Assembly (NCBI RefSeq): GCF_002356315.1
Contig: NZ_AP018164.1
Coordinates: forward strand, 2,914,001-2,978,000
DNA from: Mycobacterium shigaense
Lineage (GTDB): Bacteria > Actinomycetota > Actinomycetes > Mycobacteriales > Mycobacteriaceae
Reading direction: 5' to 3'
Length of the DNA stretch: 64,000 nt
Positions 27,385 through 36,221 of the stretch are shown piece after piece. The notes below the pieces were generated by a model that was given only the letters and a program-made list of their open reading frames with translations, ran no database searches and was not told the DNA's origin. Made by a program: the position numbers and the translations under genes. The stretch's first letter is position 1; every line of letters starts with the position of its first letter.

Positions 27385-27397
27385 CGTCACAGTGACG
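27385..27397. promoter_or_regulatory. Operator-like palindrome CGTCACAGTGACG
   Basis: Perfect palindrome around a central A; its reverse complement is exactly the core at 26011-26023. Confidence 0.55.
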
Positions 27398-27494
27398 TTT
27401 TCACGCGTAACAAGGACACCGAATGTTCTGCGTCCGAACCCAATTCACGGCAATTAATGGGCCGTTGTCCCCTCGTGAACTCTCCGGGCAGCCG

Positions 27495-28169
27495 CTAGGT
27501 GCCGAACGGCACTCCGTCGAAGCGCTCGGCCGTGGCGAACTCGCAGACCGGCCGCCGTCGCAGCTTGGTCAGCTGGCGCACCGGTTTGCCCAGCGGTACG
27601 ACGGCGGCGATGGCGTAGGTATCCGGCACTGCGAGAAGGCTTTTGACGCGGGGTTCTTGGGCGACAGCCATCGTGGTCAGCACGCCGCCGTAACCCTCGT
27701 TGCGGGCGGCCAGCAGGACGTTCCACACGAACGGGTACACCGACGCGCCGGGCACCACCGCGATGCGGTCCAGGTCTTGGTCGGTGGCGGCGACGACGGC
27801 GAGATCCAGGCAGACGACCAGAACCACCTGCGCCGCCCGGAGCGAGGCGGACATCTGCGCGGGCGCCTCGGTTTCCGCCATCGTCGACGCCGTTACGGCA
27901 GTGGGCTGCAGCGGATTCCATGGTGACTCGCCGTTGGCGAGCTGCGCAGTGTAGCGGCGGGCTGCCGGAAGCTCCAGCTCAGCCAGAGTCGATCGAGTGT
28001 CCGCATCGCGCACCACAATGACGCGGACACCTTGCCGGTTGCCGCCGGTCGGCGCGAATCGGGCGTTGTCGAGGATCCGGCCCAGGACATCGTCGGGAAG
28101 CGGATCGTCGGTGAATTCGCGAACCGCGGAGGTGGATCGCATGACGTCGTACAACTCCATGACCACCAT
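27495..28169 (-). CDS. Nitroreductase-family flavoprotein
   Basis: 224 residues. 'MRSTSAVREFTDDPLPDDVL' is the usual FMN-phosphate-binding start, 'ARFAPTGGNRQGVRVIVV' the second conserved segment, and 'AARNEGYGGVLTTM' the helix before the second FMN contact. The family reduces nitro compounds, quinones or other electrophiles with NAD(P)H. Start GTG/ATG at 28169 or the in-frame ATG at 28160. No operon partner. Confidence 0.85.
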   Translation of the reverse strand: MVVMELYDVMRSTSAVREFTDDPLPDDVLGRILDNARFAPTGGNRQGVRVIVVRDADTRSTLAELELPAARRYTAQLANGESPWNPLQPTAVTASTMAETEAPAQMSASLRAAQVVLVVCLDLAVVAATDQDLDRIAVVPGASVYPFVWNVLLAARNEGYGGVLTTMAVAQEPRVKSLLAVPDTYAIAAVVPLGKPVRQLTKLRRRPVCEFATAERFDGVPFGT

Positions 28170-28195
28170 GGTGCCGCACCCCGCGATGGCGGTGC

Positions 28196-28285
28196 TCAGG
28201 CGGCGTCATGAAAGACGAGGCCGAGGGTGCAGCGCTGGCCGGAGCGCACGACGGACACGCCGTGGCGCACCGGGTGCGTCAACTC
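28196..28285 (-). pseudogene. C-terminal shard of a 2-oxoglutarate/Fe(II) dioxygenase
   Basis: The frame ending at 28196 reads 'ELTHPVRHGVSVVRSGQR' then 'LGLVFHDAA'. This resembles the last strands of Fe(II)/2-oxoglutarate oxygenases: the second Fe-ligand His of 'THPV', the basic residue that holds oxoglutarate, and a terminal FHDA. The rest of the gene is absent. Short, so tentative. Confidence 0.4.
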
Positions 28286-28469
28286 AATCCTCACCGAGAA
28301 GACCCGTCGCCGGCTGGAACGTGAGATCTCCCTTGTCAGGCGTTACGTCATCCGACAATCTGCCAATGTGGCCGCGCCTATCACATTTCAGCTCACGCCG
28401 GCGTCTACCGGGTGAAGTCGCTACTTTTCGGGGAGGACGCCAGATGCCGGGCCAGCCGGTGACGCCAGC

Positions 28470-28930
28470 GTGACGGCGACACAACACGTCAAGCAGCCGT
28501 TTGAGGCCGTTGTCGCCCAGCACGGCACAACGGTGCTACGCGTCGTCCGCGCCGTGGTCGGCCACACCGACGCCGACGACGCCTGGTCGGATACATTCCT
28601 GGCCGCCCTGAAGGCGTACCCTCAGCTGCCCGCCGACGCCAATGTCGAGGCGTGGCTGGTGACGATCGCACACCGCAAAGCCATCGACATCACCCGCCCG
28701 GCGGGCAAGGCGTCGATCATCGCGATCTTGATCTGGACGCCGCCGTCGGCGCGCTGCCGCCCAAACAACGCCAAGCCGTCGCCTACCACTATCTCGCGGG
28801 CCTGCCCTACTCCGAGATCGCTGACATCCTCCACTGCAGCGCCGCCGCAGCACGCCGTGCCGCCGCCGACGGCATCGCCACCCTCCGACGAACCTATCCG
28901 CGTCTTGACACCGCAAGGAGCACGCAATGA
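28470..28930 (+). pseudogene. ECF-type sigma factor, deleted/frameshifted between regions 2 and 4
   Basis: Region 2 is clear in the first frame: 'FEAVVAQHGTTVLRVVRAVV', 'ADDAWSDTFLAALKAYPQLP' and 'AWLVTIAHRKAIDITR'. Just after this the frame fails. Region 4 follows in the next frame: 'AVGALPPKQRQAVAYHYLAG' and 'PYSEIADILHCSAAAARRA'. The linker is short, so bases were lost as well as shifted. The remaining 3' end overlaps the ogt start by four bases, as in an intact sigma-ogt operon. Confidence 0.72.
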
Positions 28931-29529
28931 CCACCCGCGAACTCGCCGATCACTTCCCCGTCGTCCCGGGGCATCTGGAGCGCCTGCGCGTTCGCCTGGA
29001 AAACGCAGCTCAGGCCGAGGACCTCCTCGACATCGCCTACCGCACAGTGGATTCCACCGTCGGCACGCTGTTGCTGGCCGCCACCCCCCGCGGGCTGGTA
29101 CGGGTCGCTTTCGCCAACGAGGACTACGACAACGTGCTAGCGAGCCTGTCCCAGCGAATCAGCCCACGGGTGTTGCGGGCACCCGCGAGGCTGGACCCGG
29201 TCGCACGGCAACTCGACGAATATTTCACTGGCAACCGCCGGCGGTTCGACGTGGACTTGGATTGGTCTCTTTCCCAAGGCTTTCGGCGCACGGTGCTGGA
29301 GCGCCTCAATTCCGACATCAGCTATGGCTCCACCGCGAGCTACGCCGCCCTGGCCGCGCTGTCGGGCTCCCCGAAGGCCGTGCGCGCCGTCGGCACCGCC
29401 TGTGCCACCAACCCCGTTCCCATCGTCGTCCCGTGCCATCGGGTGATCCGATCCGATGGAGCCACCGGGGCCTATCGTGGCGGCCCGGCGGCCAAGCGCG
29501 TCCTGCTCGATCTCGAGCGAATGCAATGA
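28927..29529 (+). CDS. ogt: Methylated-DNA-protein-cysteine methyltransferase
   Basis: 200 residues. It removes methyl groups from O6-methylguanine (and O4-methylthymine) onto its own Cys in 'IVVPCHRVIRSDG'. The helix-turn-helix recognition stretch 'ISYGSTASYAALAALSGSPK' precedes it. The first ~35 residues are an extra, family-variable segment. ATG overlaps the stop of the broken sigma-factor gene (ATGA), so its translation may once have been coupled to it. Confidence 0.92.
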   Translation: MTTRELADHFPVVPGHLERLRVRLENAAQAEDLLDIAYRTVDSTVGTLLLAATPRGLVRVAFANEDYDNVLASLSQRISPRVLRAPARLDPVARQLDEYFTGNRRRFDVDLDWSLSQGFRRTVLERLNSDISYGSTASYAALAALSGSPKAVRAVGTACATNPVPIVVPCHRVIRSDGATGAYRGGPAAKRVLLDLERMQ

Positions 29530-29779
29530 CGGCCTGCGGACCGGCGCGCAACCGCGTGTCGCCGCTCGGCGCGGTCGTTGCCACGCCGGGCATCGACCCT
29601 GTGCCGAATGCCCACGCGGCGGCAAGACCTTTCGCGAAGGAGATGGATGCTCAGCTGCATCGGGAGCGAAGGGGTGGGGGACACCGCGGACCGGGCTCAA
29701 CCCGCGTGCACCGTGACGATTCTCAGCGCCGGTTACCCTGCACAGATTGACGGTTCGGCCCGCTGAACAGAGAGCATTC

Positions 29780-30709
29780 ATGGCAGACGAGTTTCCCGAC
29801 AATGCCTTTACGTCACGGGAGGCGTTGGATCCCCAGCTGCGTACGGTCGCCCGCTTCTTGCCGCGGGGATACGCGCTGCATCGCGGTTACAAGGTTCAGC
29901 GGACGCTGATGAATCTCATGGGCCATGCGGGCCGGTTGCGCAACGTGCCGGTCGCCGCGGTCAACGAGCACGTCACGGTTCGTCTGCACCGCCCGACCGC
30001 CCGCTCCGGCCCCACCCCGGCGCTGTTGTGGATCCACGGCGGCGGCACGATCATGGGCACCGCGGTCCAAGAGGACAAATACTGCCGCAAGCTGGCCCGC
30101 CTCACCGGGGTCGCAGTGGCCGCGGTCGAGCACCGCCTGGCCCCTGAGCACCCGTACCCGACGCCACTGGAGGATTGCTATGCCGCGCTGCAGTGGCTGG
30201 CCCACCAACCGTGGGTGAATCCGGATCGGATCGCCGTCGGCGGCGCCAGCGCCGGCGGGAATTTCGCGGCCGCGCTGGCGCAGCGGGCCCACGACCGCAA
30301 GGACGTCAAGGTCCGCTATCAGATGCTGGTGTATCCGATGCTGGACGACCGCACCGGCGCGAACGGCGACGGGCCCAAACGCATCATGTGGACCGAAGAC
30401 GACAACCAACGGGCCTGGAAGTGGTACCTCGACGGCGCGGACCCCATCGAGGCGGCCCCGGGGCGCCGGGAGGACCTGTCCGGGCTGCCTCCGGCCTGGA
30501 TCGGCGTCGGGACGCTGGACTTGTTCTATCCGGAGTGTCTGGACTACACGCGACGCCTGCGCGAGGCAGGAGTGCCGGTACATCAGGAGATCGTTCCCGG
30601 CGCTTTTCATGCGTTCGATTTTCTCGCCGAGAAGGCGCCGATTTCGGTGAATTTCTTTGCCAGCCAACGCGATCACCTCTGGGCCGCAGTGGCTACTTCA
30701 GCTGAGTGA
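29780..30709 (+). CDS. Alpha/beta hydrolase, hormone-sensitive-lipase family esterase
   Basis: 309 residues. The oxyanion motif is 'LLWIHGGGTIMG', the nucleophile Ser is in 'GGASAGGNFAAAL', the acid Asp is near 'GTLDLFYPE', and the His is in 'GAFHAFDF'. This is the HSL (Lip) group, common in mycobacteria for esters and lipids. ATG 29780 is preferred to GTG 29747. No signal peptide. It is followed by an independent TetR-type regulator. Confidence 0.9.
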   Translation: MADEFPDNAFTSREALDPQLRTVARFLPRGYALHRGYKVQRTLMNLMGHAGRLRNVPVAAVNEHVTVRLHRPTARSGPTPALLWIHGGGTIMGTAVQEDKYCRKLARLTGVAVAAVEHRLAPEHPYPTPLEDCYAALQWLAHQPWVNPDRIAVGGASAGGNFAAALAQRAHDRKDVKVRYQMLVYPMLDDRTGANGDGPKRIMWTEDDNQRAWKWYLDGADPIEAAPGRREDLSGLPPAWIGVGTLDLFYPECLDYTRRLREAGVPVHQEIVPGAFHAFDFLAEKAPISVNFFASQRDHLWAAVATSAE

Positions 30710-30762
30710 GCGACCCGAGCTGCGCCCGTCGCGCAACGCGACCGGGGCCATTCGACTGTAAA

Positions 30763-30779
30763 GTCTGCAGAACGTGCAA
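30763..30779. promoter_or_regulatory. Candidate TetR operator, copy 1
   Basis: GTCTGCAGAACGTGCAA lies 12 bases before tetR. It matches the copy at 31429 at 12 of 17 positions (TCTGCA-x4-TGCA pattern). Confidence 0.45.
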
Positions 30780-30790
30780 CCATTAGTGGC

Positions 30791-31399
30791 ATGGCCGATC
30801 AGTTGGGACTGCGCGAGCGCCGTCGCCGCCAGACCAGCGCAGACATCCGCGACGCCGCCGCGCACCTGGCGCTCGAACGCGGCTTCGACAAGGTGACCAT
30901 CGAGGAAATCTGCATCGAAGCAGGCATCTCGACCCGAACCTTTTTCAACTACTTCCCCAACAAAGAGTCCGCGATCGCCTACGGCCCCTCGGACATACCG
31001 CCCGAGCTGGTCGCGGACTTCGTGGCGGCCGGTCCCGCGCCGTACTCGGTAGTGCTGGCCGAGCTGATCACGTTGGCCGCGCACCATCTCCGCGATGTTC
31101 CGCCGCCCCGCAAACAGGCTGCCCACATGCTCGAACTCGCCAAGACCTCCCCAGCGGTGCTGGCGGCGTTCCTCGCCGATCTCGAGCGGTTCCAACATCA
31201 GCTGATCGACATCATCGTCCGCCGCCAGGGAATGCAGCCCGACGACGAGATGGCCGCCTTGATCTCGGCGCTGGCGTTGACGGCGGTGCGGTCCGGTATC
31301 GAGAAGTGGGCAAGCGGCGAACCGGGTGATCCGGACGACACGCCGATGCCCTATGTCGAACGCGCTGCCGCTCTCGTGAACAGCATCTTTACGAAGTGA
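30791..31399 (+). CDS. TetR-family transcriptional regulator
   Basis: 202 residues. An N-terminal helix-turn-helix ('VTIEEICIEAGISTRTFFNY' then 'FPNKESAI') follows a typical basic start; the rest is a ligand-binding/dimer domain. It sits on the same strand ahead of mmpS-mmpL, as in mycobacterial efflux units controlled by TetR or MarR proteins. Two related sequences flank the gene (30763 and 31429) and may be its operators. Ligand unknown. Confidence 0.88.
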   Translation: MADQLGLRERRRRQTSADIRDAAAHLALERGFDKVTIEEICIEAGISTRTFFNYFPNKESAIAYGPSDIPPELVADFVAAGPAPYSVVLAELITLAAHHLRDVPPPRKQAAHMLELAKTSPAVLAAFLADLERFQHQLIDIIVRRQGMQPDDEMAALISALALTAVRSGIEKWASGEPGDPDDTPMPYVERAAALVNSIFTK

Positions 31400-31428
31400 T
31401 CTGAAACACCGCGAGGCTATGTTGCATA

Positions 31429-31445
31429 CTCTGCAAGATATGCAC
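31429..31445. promoter_or_regulatory. Candidate TetR operator, copy 2, before mmpS-mmpL
   Basis: CTCTGCAAGATATGCAC, embedded in an inverted repeat TGCATA (31423-31428) / TATGCA (31439-31444). About 220 bases before mmpS. Confidence 0.5.
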
Positions 31446-31664
31446 ATTATGTACTATGCGCTGGTGGGGATACTCGCACCGCGCCCGCGAAGCGGGCGAC
31501 GGCTGGGTGCCGGCAACAACCGCAGCTGCACCCAGGCGGCTGTACCTGCGCTTGACTATCGGACGCGCCAACCGCAGCAATCGTTGGGATTGGCCGCGTC
31601 CCGCGCGCGCCGGGTAGACCCGCACCACTTCGCCGCAGCCGTGACGAGGAAGGGAATCAGGTAG

Positions 31665-32099
31665 TTGCAGCTACAGAAGCTCGCGCGCAACGCATGGTTG
31701 CCCCTGTTAATCGTGGCGGTCGTCGTGGTCGGCGGGTTCGCCGTGGTCCGGGTCAAGTCATTCTTCGGCGCCAACGACACCGGCGTGCTGACGAGCCCGC
31801 GGCTCGATGATTCCAAGCCGTTCAAGCCCAAGGTCGTCAAGTACGAGGTCTTCGGCTCGGCAAGCCACGCGAACGTGAACTACCTGGATCTGTCCGCCGA
31901 CCCGAAGCGGGTTGACGACGCGCCGCTGCCCTGGACGCTGGTCCTATCCACCACCGCCCCCTCCGTCTTTCCCAATCTGTCCGCACAGAGCGACGGCGAC
32001 ACCCTCGGTTGCCGCATCACCATCGACGACGAAGTCAAGGACGAGAAAGTAACCACCGGCGTGCACGCCCTGACCTTCTGCTTGGTGAAATCAGCATGA
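31665..32099 (+). CDS. MmpS-family membrane-anchored accessory protein
   Basis: 144 residues from TTG 31665, which follows AGGAAGGGAATCAGG. One N-terminal transmembrane helix ('[20 protein letters not shown]') is followed by a periplasmic beta-rich domain with two cysteines near 'LGCRITID' and 'ALTFCLV', the usual MmpS layout. It works with the MmpL encoded next to it; the stop and start overlap by four bases (ATGA, 32096-32099). Confidence 0.88.
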   Translation: MQLQKLARNAWLPLLIVAVVVVGGFAVVRVKSFFGANDTGVLTSPRLDDSKPFKPKVVKYEVFGSASHANVNYLDLSADPKRVDDAPLPWTLVLSTTAPSVFPNLSAQSDGDTLGCRITIDDEVKDEKVTTGVHALTFCLVKSA

Positions 32100-34996
32100 G
32101 CGCAACGATCGACGACGCCCGGACGGATACCATCCCGGTCCCCAAAGAGCCGGTGCGCGAGAACATTCCGCGGTTCATTCGGAAGTTCGCGGTGCCGGTC
32201 ATCCTGGGCTGGATCGCGATCATCGCGGTGCTGAGCACGATCGTGCCCGACCTGGACACCGTCGGGAAGATGCGGTCGGTGTCGATGGCGCCCGACGATG
32301 CGACGTCGGTGATCGCGACTAAGCGCATGGGCGCGGAATTCAACGAGTACAAATCCAACAGTTCGGTCATGATCGTGCTGGAGGGCCAGCAACCGCTGGG
32401 CGCCGATGCCCACGCCTATTACGACAAGATCGTGGCAAAGCTCGACGCCGACACCAAACACGTTGAGCACGTGCAGGATATGTGGAGCGACCCGCTGACC
32501 GGAGCGGGGGCGCAGAGCAACGACGGCAAGGCCGCCTACGTCCAGGTGTACCTGGCTGGTAATCAGGGCGAATCGTTGGCCAACGAGTCGGTCGAGTCCG
32601 TACAGGACATAGTCAAGAGCGTGCCTGCACCCAACGGGGTGAAGGCCTACGTCACCGGGCCCGCCGCGCTGTCGGCCGACCAGCACATGGCCGGTGACCG
32701 CAGCGTGCAGATCATCACGATGTGCACGTTCACCGTGATCATCGCAATGATGCTGTTGGTCTACCGGTCGATCATCACGGTATTGCTCACATTGTTGATG
32801 GTGGTACTCGAGCTGTCGGCCGCGCGCGGAATGGTCGCATTCCTGGGCTACCACAAGATCATCGGGCTCTCGACATTCGCGACCAACCTGATCGTCACCC
32901 TGGCGATCGCGGCCGCCACCGACTACGCAATCTTTTTGATCGGCCGCTACCAAGAGGCCAGGTCCAAGGGCCACACTCGAGAAGACGCCTACTACGACAT
33001 GTTCCACGGCACCGCACACGTGGTGCTCGGCTCGGGCCTGACCATCGCGGGCGCGACGTTTTGCCTGCACTTCACCAACCTGCCTTATTTCCAAACCCTG
33101 GGCATCCCGCTCGCCATCGGCATGGTCGTCGTGGTGGTGGCGGCATTGTCGCTGGGACCCGCAGTCATCGCGGTGGCAACGCGGTTCGGCAAGACGCTCG
33201 AACCTAAGCGCACGCAACGGATTCGGATGTGGCGCAAGGTTGGTGCCGTCATCGTGCGCTGGCCCGGCCCGATCCTGGTCATGACGATCGGGGTGGCACT
33301 CGTCGGTCTGCTGACCCTGCCCGGATACCGGACCAACTACAACGACCGTAACTACCTGCCCGCCGACCTGCCCGCCAACGAGGGATACGCCGCCGCGGAC
33401 CGGCACTTCTCACACGCGCGGATGAACCCCGAAGTGCTGATGATCGAAAGCGATCATGATCTGCGTAACTCCGCGGACTTCCTGGTGATCGACAAGATCG
33501 CCAAGGCAGTCTTCCGGGTGCCGGGAATCGGTCGCGTGCAGGCCATTACCCGGCCCGAGGGCACCCCGATCGAGCACACCTCAATCCCCTTCCAGATCAG
33601 CATGCAGGGCGTGAGCCAGCAGATGAACCAGAAGTACCAGGAAGATCAAATGGCCGACATGCTCAAGCAGGCCGACATGATGCAAACGACCATCGACAGC
33701 ATGGAAAAGATGTCGAGCATCACCGCGCAGATGTCCAACGACATGCATCAGATGGTCAAGAAGATGCACGAGATGACCATCGACATCAACGAATTACGGA
33801 ACCATATGGCCGATTTCGAGGACTTCTTCCGGCCGTTCCGCAGCTACCTCTACTGGGAGAAGCACTGCTTCGACATCCCGGTGTGCTGGTCGATTCGCTC
33901 CGTCTTCGACGGTTTGGACGGCATCGACACGATGAGCGACGACATCGAGAGCCTGCTGCCGATCATGGATCATCTCGACACCCTGATGCCGCAGATGGTG
34001 GCGCTGATGCCTTCGATGATCGAAAACATGAAGGCCATGAAAACGACGATGCTGACCATGTATTCGACCCAGAAGGGTCTGCAGGATCAGCAGAACGAGG
34101 CGCAGAAGAACTCCAACGCCATGGGTAAGGCCTTCGATGCGTCCAAGAACGACGACTCGTTCTACCTACCGCCGGAGACGTTCAACAACAAAGAGTTCAA
34201 GAAGGGAATGAAGAACTTCATCTCCCCCGACGGTCATGCCGTGCGCTTCATCATCAGCCACGACGGCGACCCGATGTCGGCAGAAGGCATCGGGCACATC
34301 CCGTTGATCAAGAAGGCCGCCTACGAGGCGATCAAGGGCACGCCGCTGGAGGGCTCGAAGATCTACCTCGGGGGCACGGCGGCAATCTACAAGGACCTCA
34401 GTGACGGCAACACCTACGACCTGCTGATCGCCGGAATCGCCTCGCTGTGCCTGATTTTCATCATCATGCTGATCATCACTCGGGGCGTCGTGGCCTCCGC
34501 GGTGATCGTGGGCACCGTCTTGCTGTCGCTGGGTGCGTCCTTTGGGCTTTCGGTGCTGATTTGGCAACACATCATCGGCATCGAGCTGCACTGGATGGTG
34601 CTGGCGATGTCGGTGATCATCCTGCTCGCCGTCGGCGCCGACTACAACCTGCTGCTCGTCGCGCGGTTCAAAGAGGAGATCCACGCCGGCCTCAACACCG
34701 GCATCATCCGATCGATGGGTGGCACCGGCTCGGTCGTTACCTCCGCGGGTCTCGTCTTCGCCTTCACGATGATGACCATGGCGGTCAGCGAGCTGACGGT
34801 CATCGGTCAGGTCGGTACCACCATCGGTCTCGGCCTGCTCTTCGACACGTTGGTCGTCCGGTCGCTGATGACGCCGTCGATCGCCGCGCTGCTGGGCAAA
34901 TGGTTCTGGTGGCCCCAACGCGTCCGGCAACGCCCCGCGCCCTCGCCCTGGCCGAAGCCGGCCCAGCACACCGAAATAGCAGTTGCCGCTAGGTGA
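32096..34996 (+). CDS. MmpL-family RND transporter
   Basis: 966 residues. A first helix ('[19 protein letters not shown]') is followed by a large periplasmic domain, a block of five helices with the Asp-Tyr pair in '[20 protein letters not shown]', a second periplasmic domain rich in Met and coiled-coil ('[20 protein letters not shown]'), and a second helix block with '[18 protein letters not shown]'. The Asp-Tyr pairs carry protons. MmpLs export lipids, siderophores or drugs; with MmpS and TetR this resembles drug/siderophore exporters (MmpS5/L5 group). Substrate not determined. Confidence 0.92.
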   Translation: MSATIDDARTDTIPVPKEPVRENIPRFIRKFAVPVILGWIAIIAVLSTIVPDLDTVGKMRSVSMAPDDATSVIATKRMGAEFNEYKSNSSVMIVLEGQQPLGADAHAYYDKIVAKLDADTKHVEHVQDMWSDPLTGAGAQSNDGKAAYVQVYLAGNQGESLANESVESVQDIVKSVPAPNGVKAYVTGPAALSADQHMAGDRSVQIITMCTFTVIIAMMLLVYRSIITVLLTLLMVVLELSAARGMVAFLGYHKIIGLSTFATNLIVTLAIAAATDYAIFLIGRYQEARSKGHTREDAYYDMFHGTAHVVLGSGLTIAGATFCLHFTNLPYFQTLGIPLAIGMVVVVVAALSLGPAVIAVATRFGKTLEPKRTQRIRMWRKVGAVIVRWPGPILVMTIGVALVGLLTLPGYRTNYNDRNYLPADLPANEGYAAADRHFSHARMNPEVLMIESDHDLRNSADFLVIDKIAKAVFRVPGIGRVQAITRPEGTPIEHTSIPFQISMQGVSQQMNQKYQEDQMADMLKQADMMQTTIDSMEKMSSITAQMSNDMHQMVKKMHEMTIDINELRNHMADFEDFFRPFRSYLYWEKHCFDIPVCWSIRSVFDGLDGIDTMSDDIESLLPIMDHLDTLMPQMVALMPSMIENMKAMKTTMLTMYSTQKGLQDQQNEAQKNSNAMGKAFDASKNDDSFYLPPETFNNKEFKKGMKNFISPDGHAVRFIISHDGDPMSAEGIGHIPLIKKAAYEAIKGTPLEGSKIYLGGTAAIYKDLSDGNTYDLLIAGIASLCLIFIIMLIITRGVVASAVIVGTVLLSLGASFGLSVLIWQHIIGIELHWMVLAMSVIILLAVGADYNLLLVARFKEEIHAGLNTGIIRSMGGTGSVVTSAGLVFAFTMMTMAVSELTVIGQVGTTIGLGLLFDTLVVRSLMTPSIAALLGKWFWWPQRVRQRPAPSPWPKPAQHTEIAVAAR

Positions 34997-35771
34997 CCCA
35001 GGCCGGCTGCTCATCGGTTTCGACCGCGGAGAAGTCCTTGTGACCCAGGCCGGCGGTGGTGCCACCGTCGACCACGAACTCCGAACCGGTCGAGTAGCTC
35101 GACTCGTCGCTGGCCAGGTAGACCACAAGGTTGGAGACCTCCACGGGTTGGGCCGCTCGGCCCAGCGCGGTCTGGAAGATGTCGTCGGGAACCCAGTCCG
35201 TCATCGGAGTTTTGATCAGTCCGGGATGGATCGAGTTCACCCGGATTCCGCTCGGGCCCAATTCCAGGGCCGCCGACTTCGTCAACCCCCGGACGGCGAA
35301 TTTCGTTGCAGTGTAACCATGGCAGGCGATGGTGCCCGCGATGCCCTCGATCGAGGAGATGTTGATGATTGATCCTCGTGCGGCTTCCTTCATGGGCCTC
35401 ACCACGGCACGGATGCCGAGAAACACACCGGTCAGGTTGATGTCGAGGATGCGTTGCCATTCCGAGATCGCGTAGTCCTCAAGCGTGCCGACGTTGATGA
35501 TGCCCGCGTTGTTCACCAGCACGTCGATGCCACCGAACTCGTTGAGGGCGGTCGCCACCGCTGCATCCCAGTCCGCGGGTTTCGTCACGTCGAGGTGCAG
35601 ATAGCGGGTCGCGTCCCCGACCTCGGCCGCCACCGCCTTGCCCTCGTCGTCGAGGATGTCACCGAACACCACCTTGGCGCCTTCGGCCACCATCGTTCGC
35701 ACGTGCGAGGCACCCATCCCCCGGGCACCGCCACTGACGAGCGCGACCTTTCCCGCTAACCGTTCTGCCAC
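34989..35771 (-). CDS. fabG3: Short-chain dehydrogenase, hydroxysteroid dehydrogenase type (FabG3)
   Basis: 260 residues from GTG 35771, with AGGAGA upstream. '[20 protein letters not shown]' is the NAD(H) motif, NNAG is in 'LVNNAGIIN', the catalytic Ser is in 'IINISSIEG' and YxxxK in '[10 protein letters not shown]'. The sequence agrees closely with what I recall of M. tuberculosis Rv2002, a 3-alpha/20-beta-hydroxysteroid dehydrogenase. It converges on mmpL with an 8-base overlap at the 3' ends. Probably acts on steroid or other lipid ketones. Confidence 0.9.
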   Translation of the reverse strand: MAERLAGKVALVSGGARGMGASHVRTMVAEGAKVVFGDILDDEGKAVAAEVGDATRYLHLDVTKPADWDAAVATALNEFGGIDVLVNNAGIINVGTLEDYAISEWQRILDINLTGVFLGIRAVVRPMKEAARGSIINISSIEGIAGTIACHGYTATKFAVRGLTKSAALELGPSGIRVNSIHPGLIKTPMTDWVPDDIFQTALGRAAQPVEVSNLVVYLASDESSYSTGSEFVVDGGTTAGLGHKDFSAVETDEQPAWVT

Positions 35772-36221
35772 TGCAAGTCTCCTGTCGGGTCCGTGGGAGT
35801 CGAGTATGCGCCCGGCCTGCGGCGTGCGCATACGACCCTCCCGCCGACCGGGACACAGCCGTCACCATACAGACAAGGACGGGTGTATGACGAGAATTTG
35901 CCGAAGCGCCTTTGCGTCTCGCCTCGAGCGGTACCGCGTCAGCCGGCCACGTACGAGGGATGACGGCGCATTGCCTCGCGGCGGTCGCGCGCGCGACGCT
36001 GAGCCGCGGTCCAAACCGGATGCGACTCAGCCGCAATCACCGCGGCACCGACCGGACGCACAGGGGTTGTCCGGTCGTCGCAGGATTCCGGTGCTCCCCG
36101 AGCGGGATGACTGTCCATTAAGTCTCACTAGCGCGAAATTTACTACCCAGTGCACTGATTGCACCAGCTCAGCGGACCCATCGGTAGGGGCTTTGGTCAC
36201 CGAAGGTGACAGTTTGCCCGC
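35772..36221 (+). other. Intergenic, no gene, contains an orphan DosR-like box
   Basis: About 450 bases between fabG3 and the end of the tgs1-like gene. Open frames here are arginine-rich and not convincing. It carries a DosR-like box at 36184 and an inverted repeat GTCACC-GAA-GGTGAC (36196-36210). Confidence 0.5.
36184..36203. promoter_or_regulatory. Orphan DosR-like box
   Basis: GTAGGGGCTTTGGTCACCGA keeps the key G(4), G(6), C(8), TTT, GGTC pattern of the DosR box (TTsGGGACTwwAGTCCCsAA). No gene starts within 400 bases on the side it would drive. Confidence 0.4.

Larger units (their letters stand above)
27158..27494 (+). other. Intergenic with two copies of CGTCACNGTGA(C/T)G
   Basis: No credible gene is seen in this gap. 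Palindromes at 27183-27195 and 27385-27397 resemble the core of the large palindrome at 25996. Between them is a GC-rich hairpin (GCCCCGG near 27310 with CCGGGGC near 27340). Confidence 0.5.

Noticed and set aside
27175..27390. 71-codon minus-strand ORF between CobW and the nitroreductase
   Set aside because: Composition is not gene-like, no family, and it starts within the palindrome at 27385.
35659..36036. 125-codon minus-strand ORF upstream of fabG3, which could have explained the DosR box at 36184
   Set aside because: Overlaps the fabG3 N-terminus, arginine-rich and without RBS; typical high-GC spurious frame.
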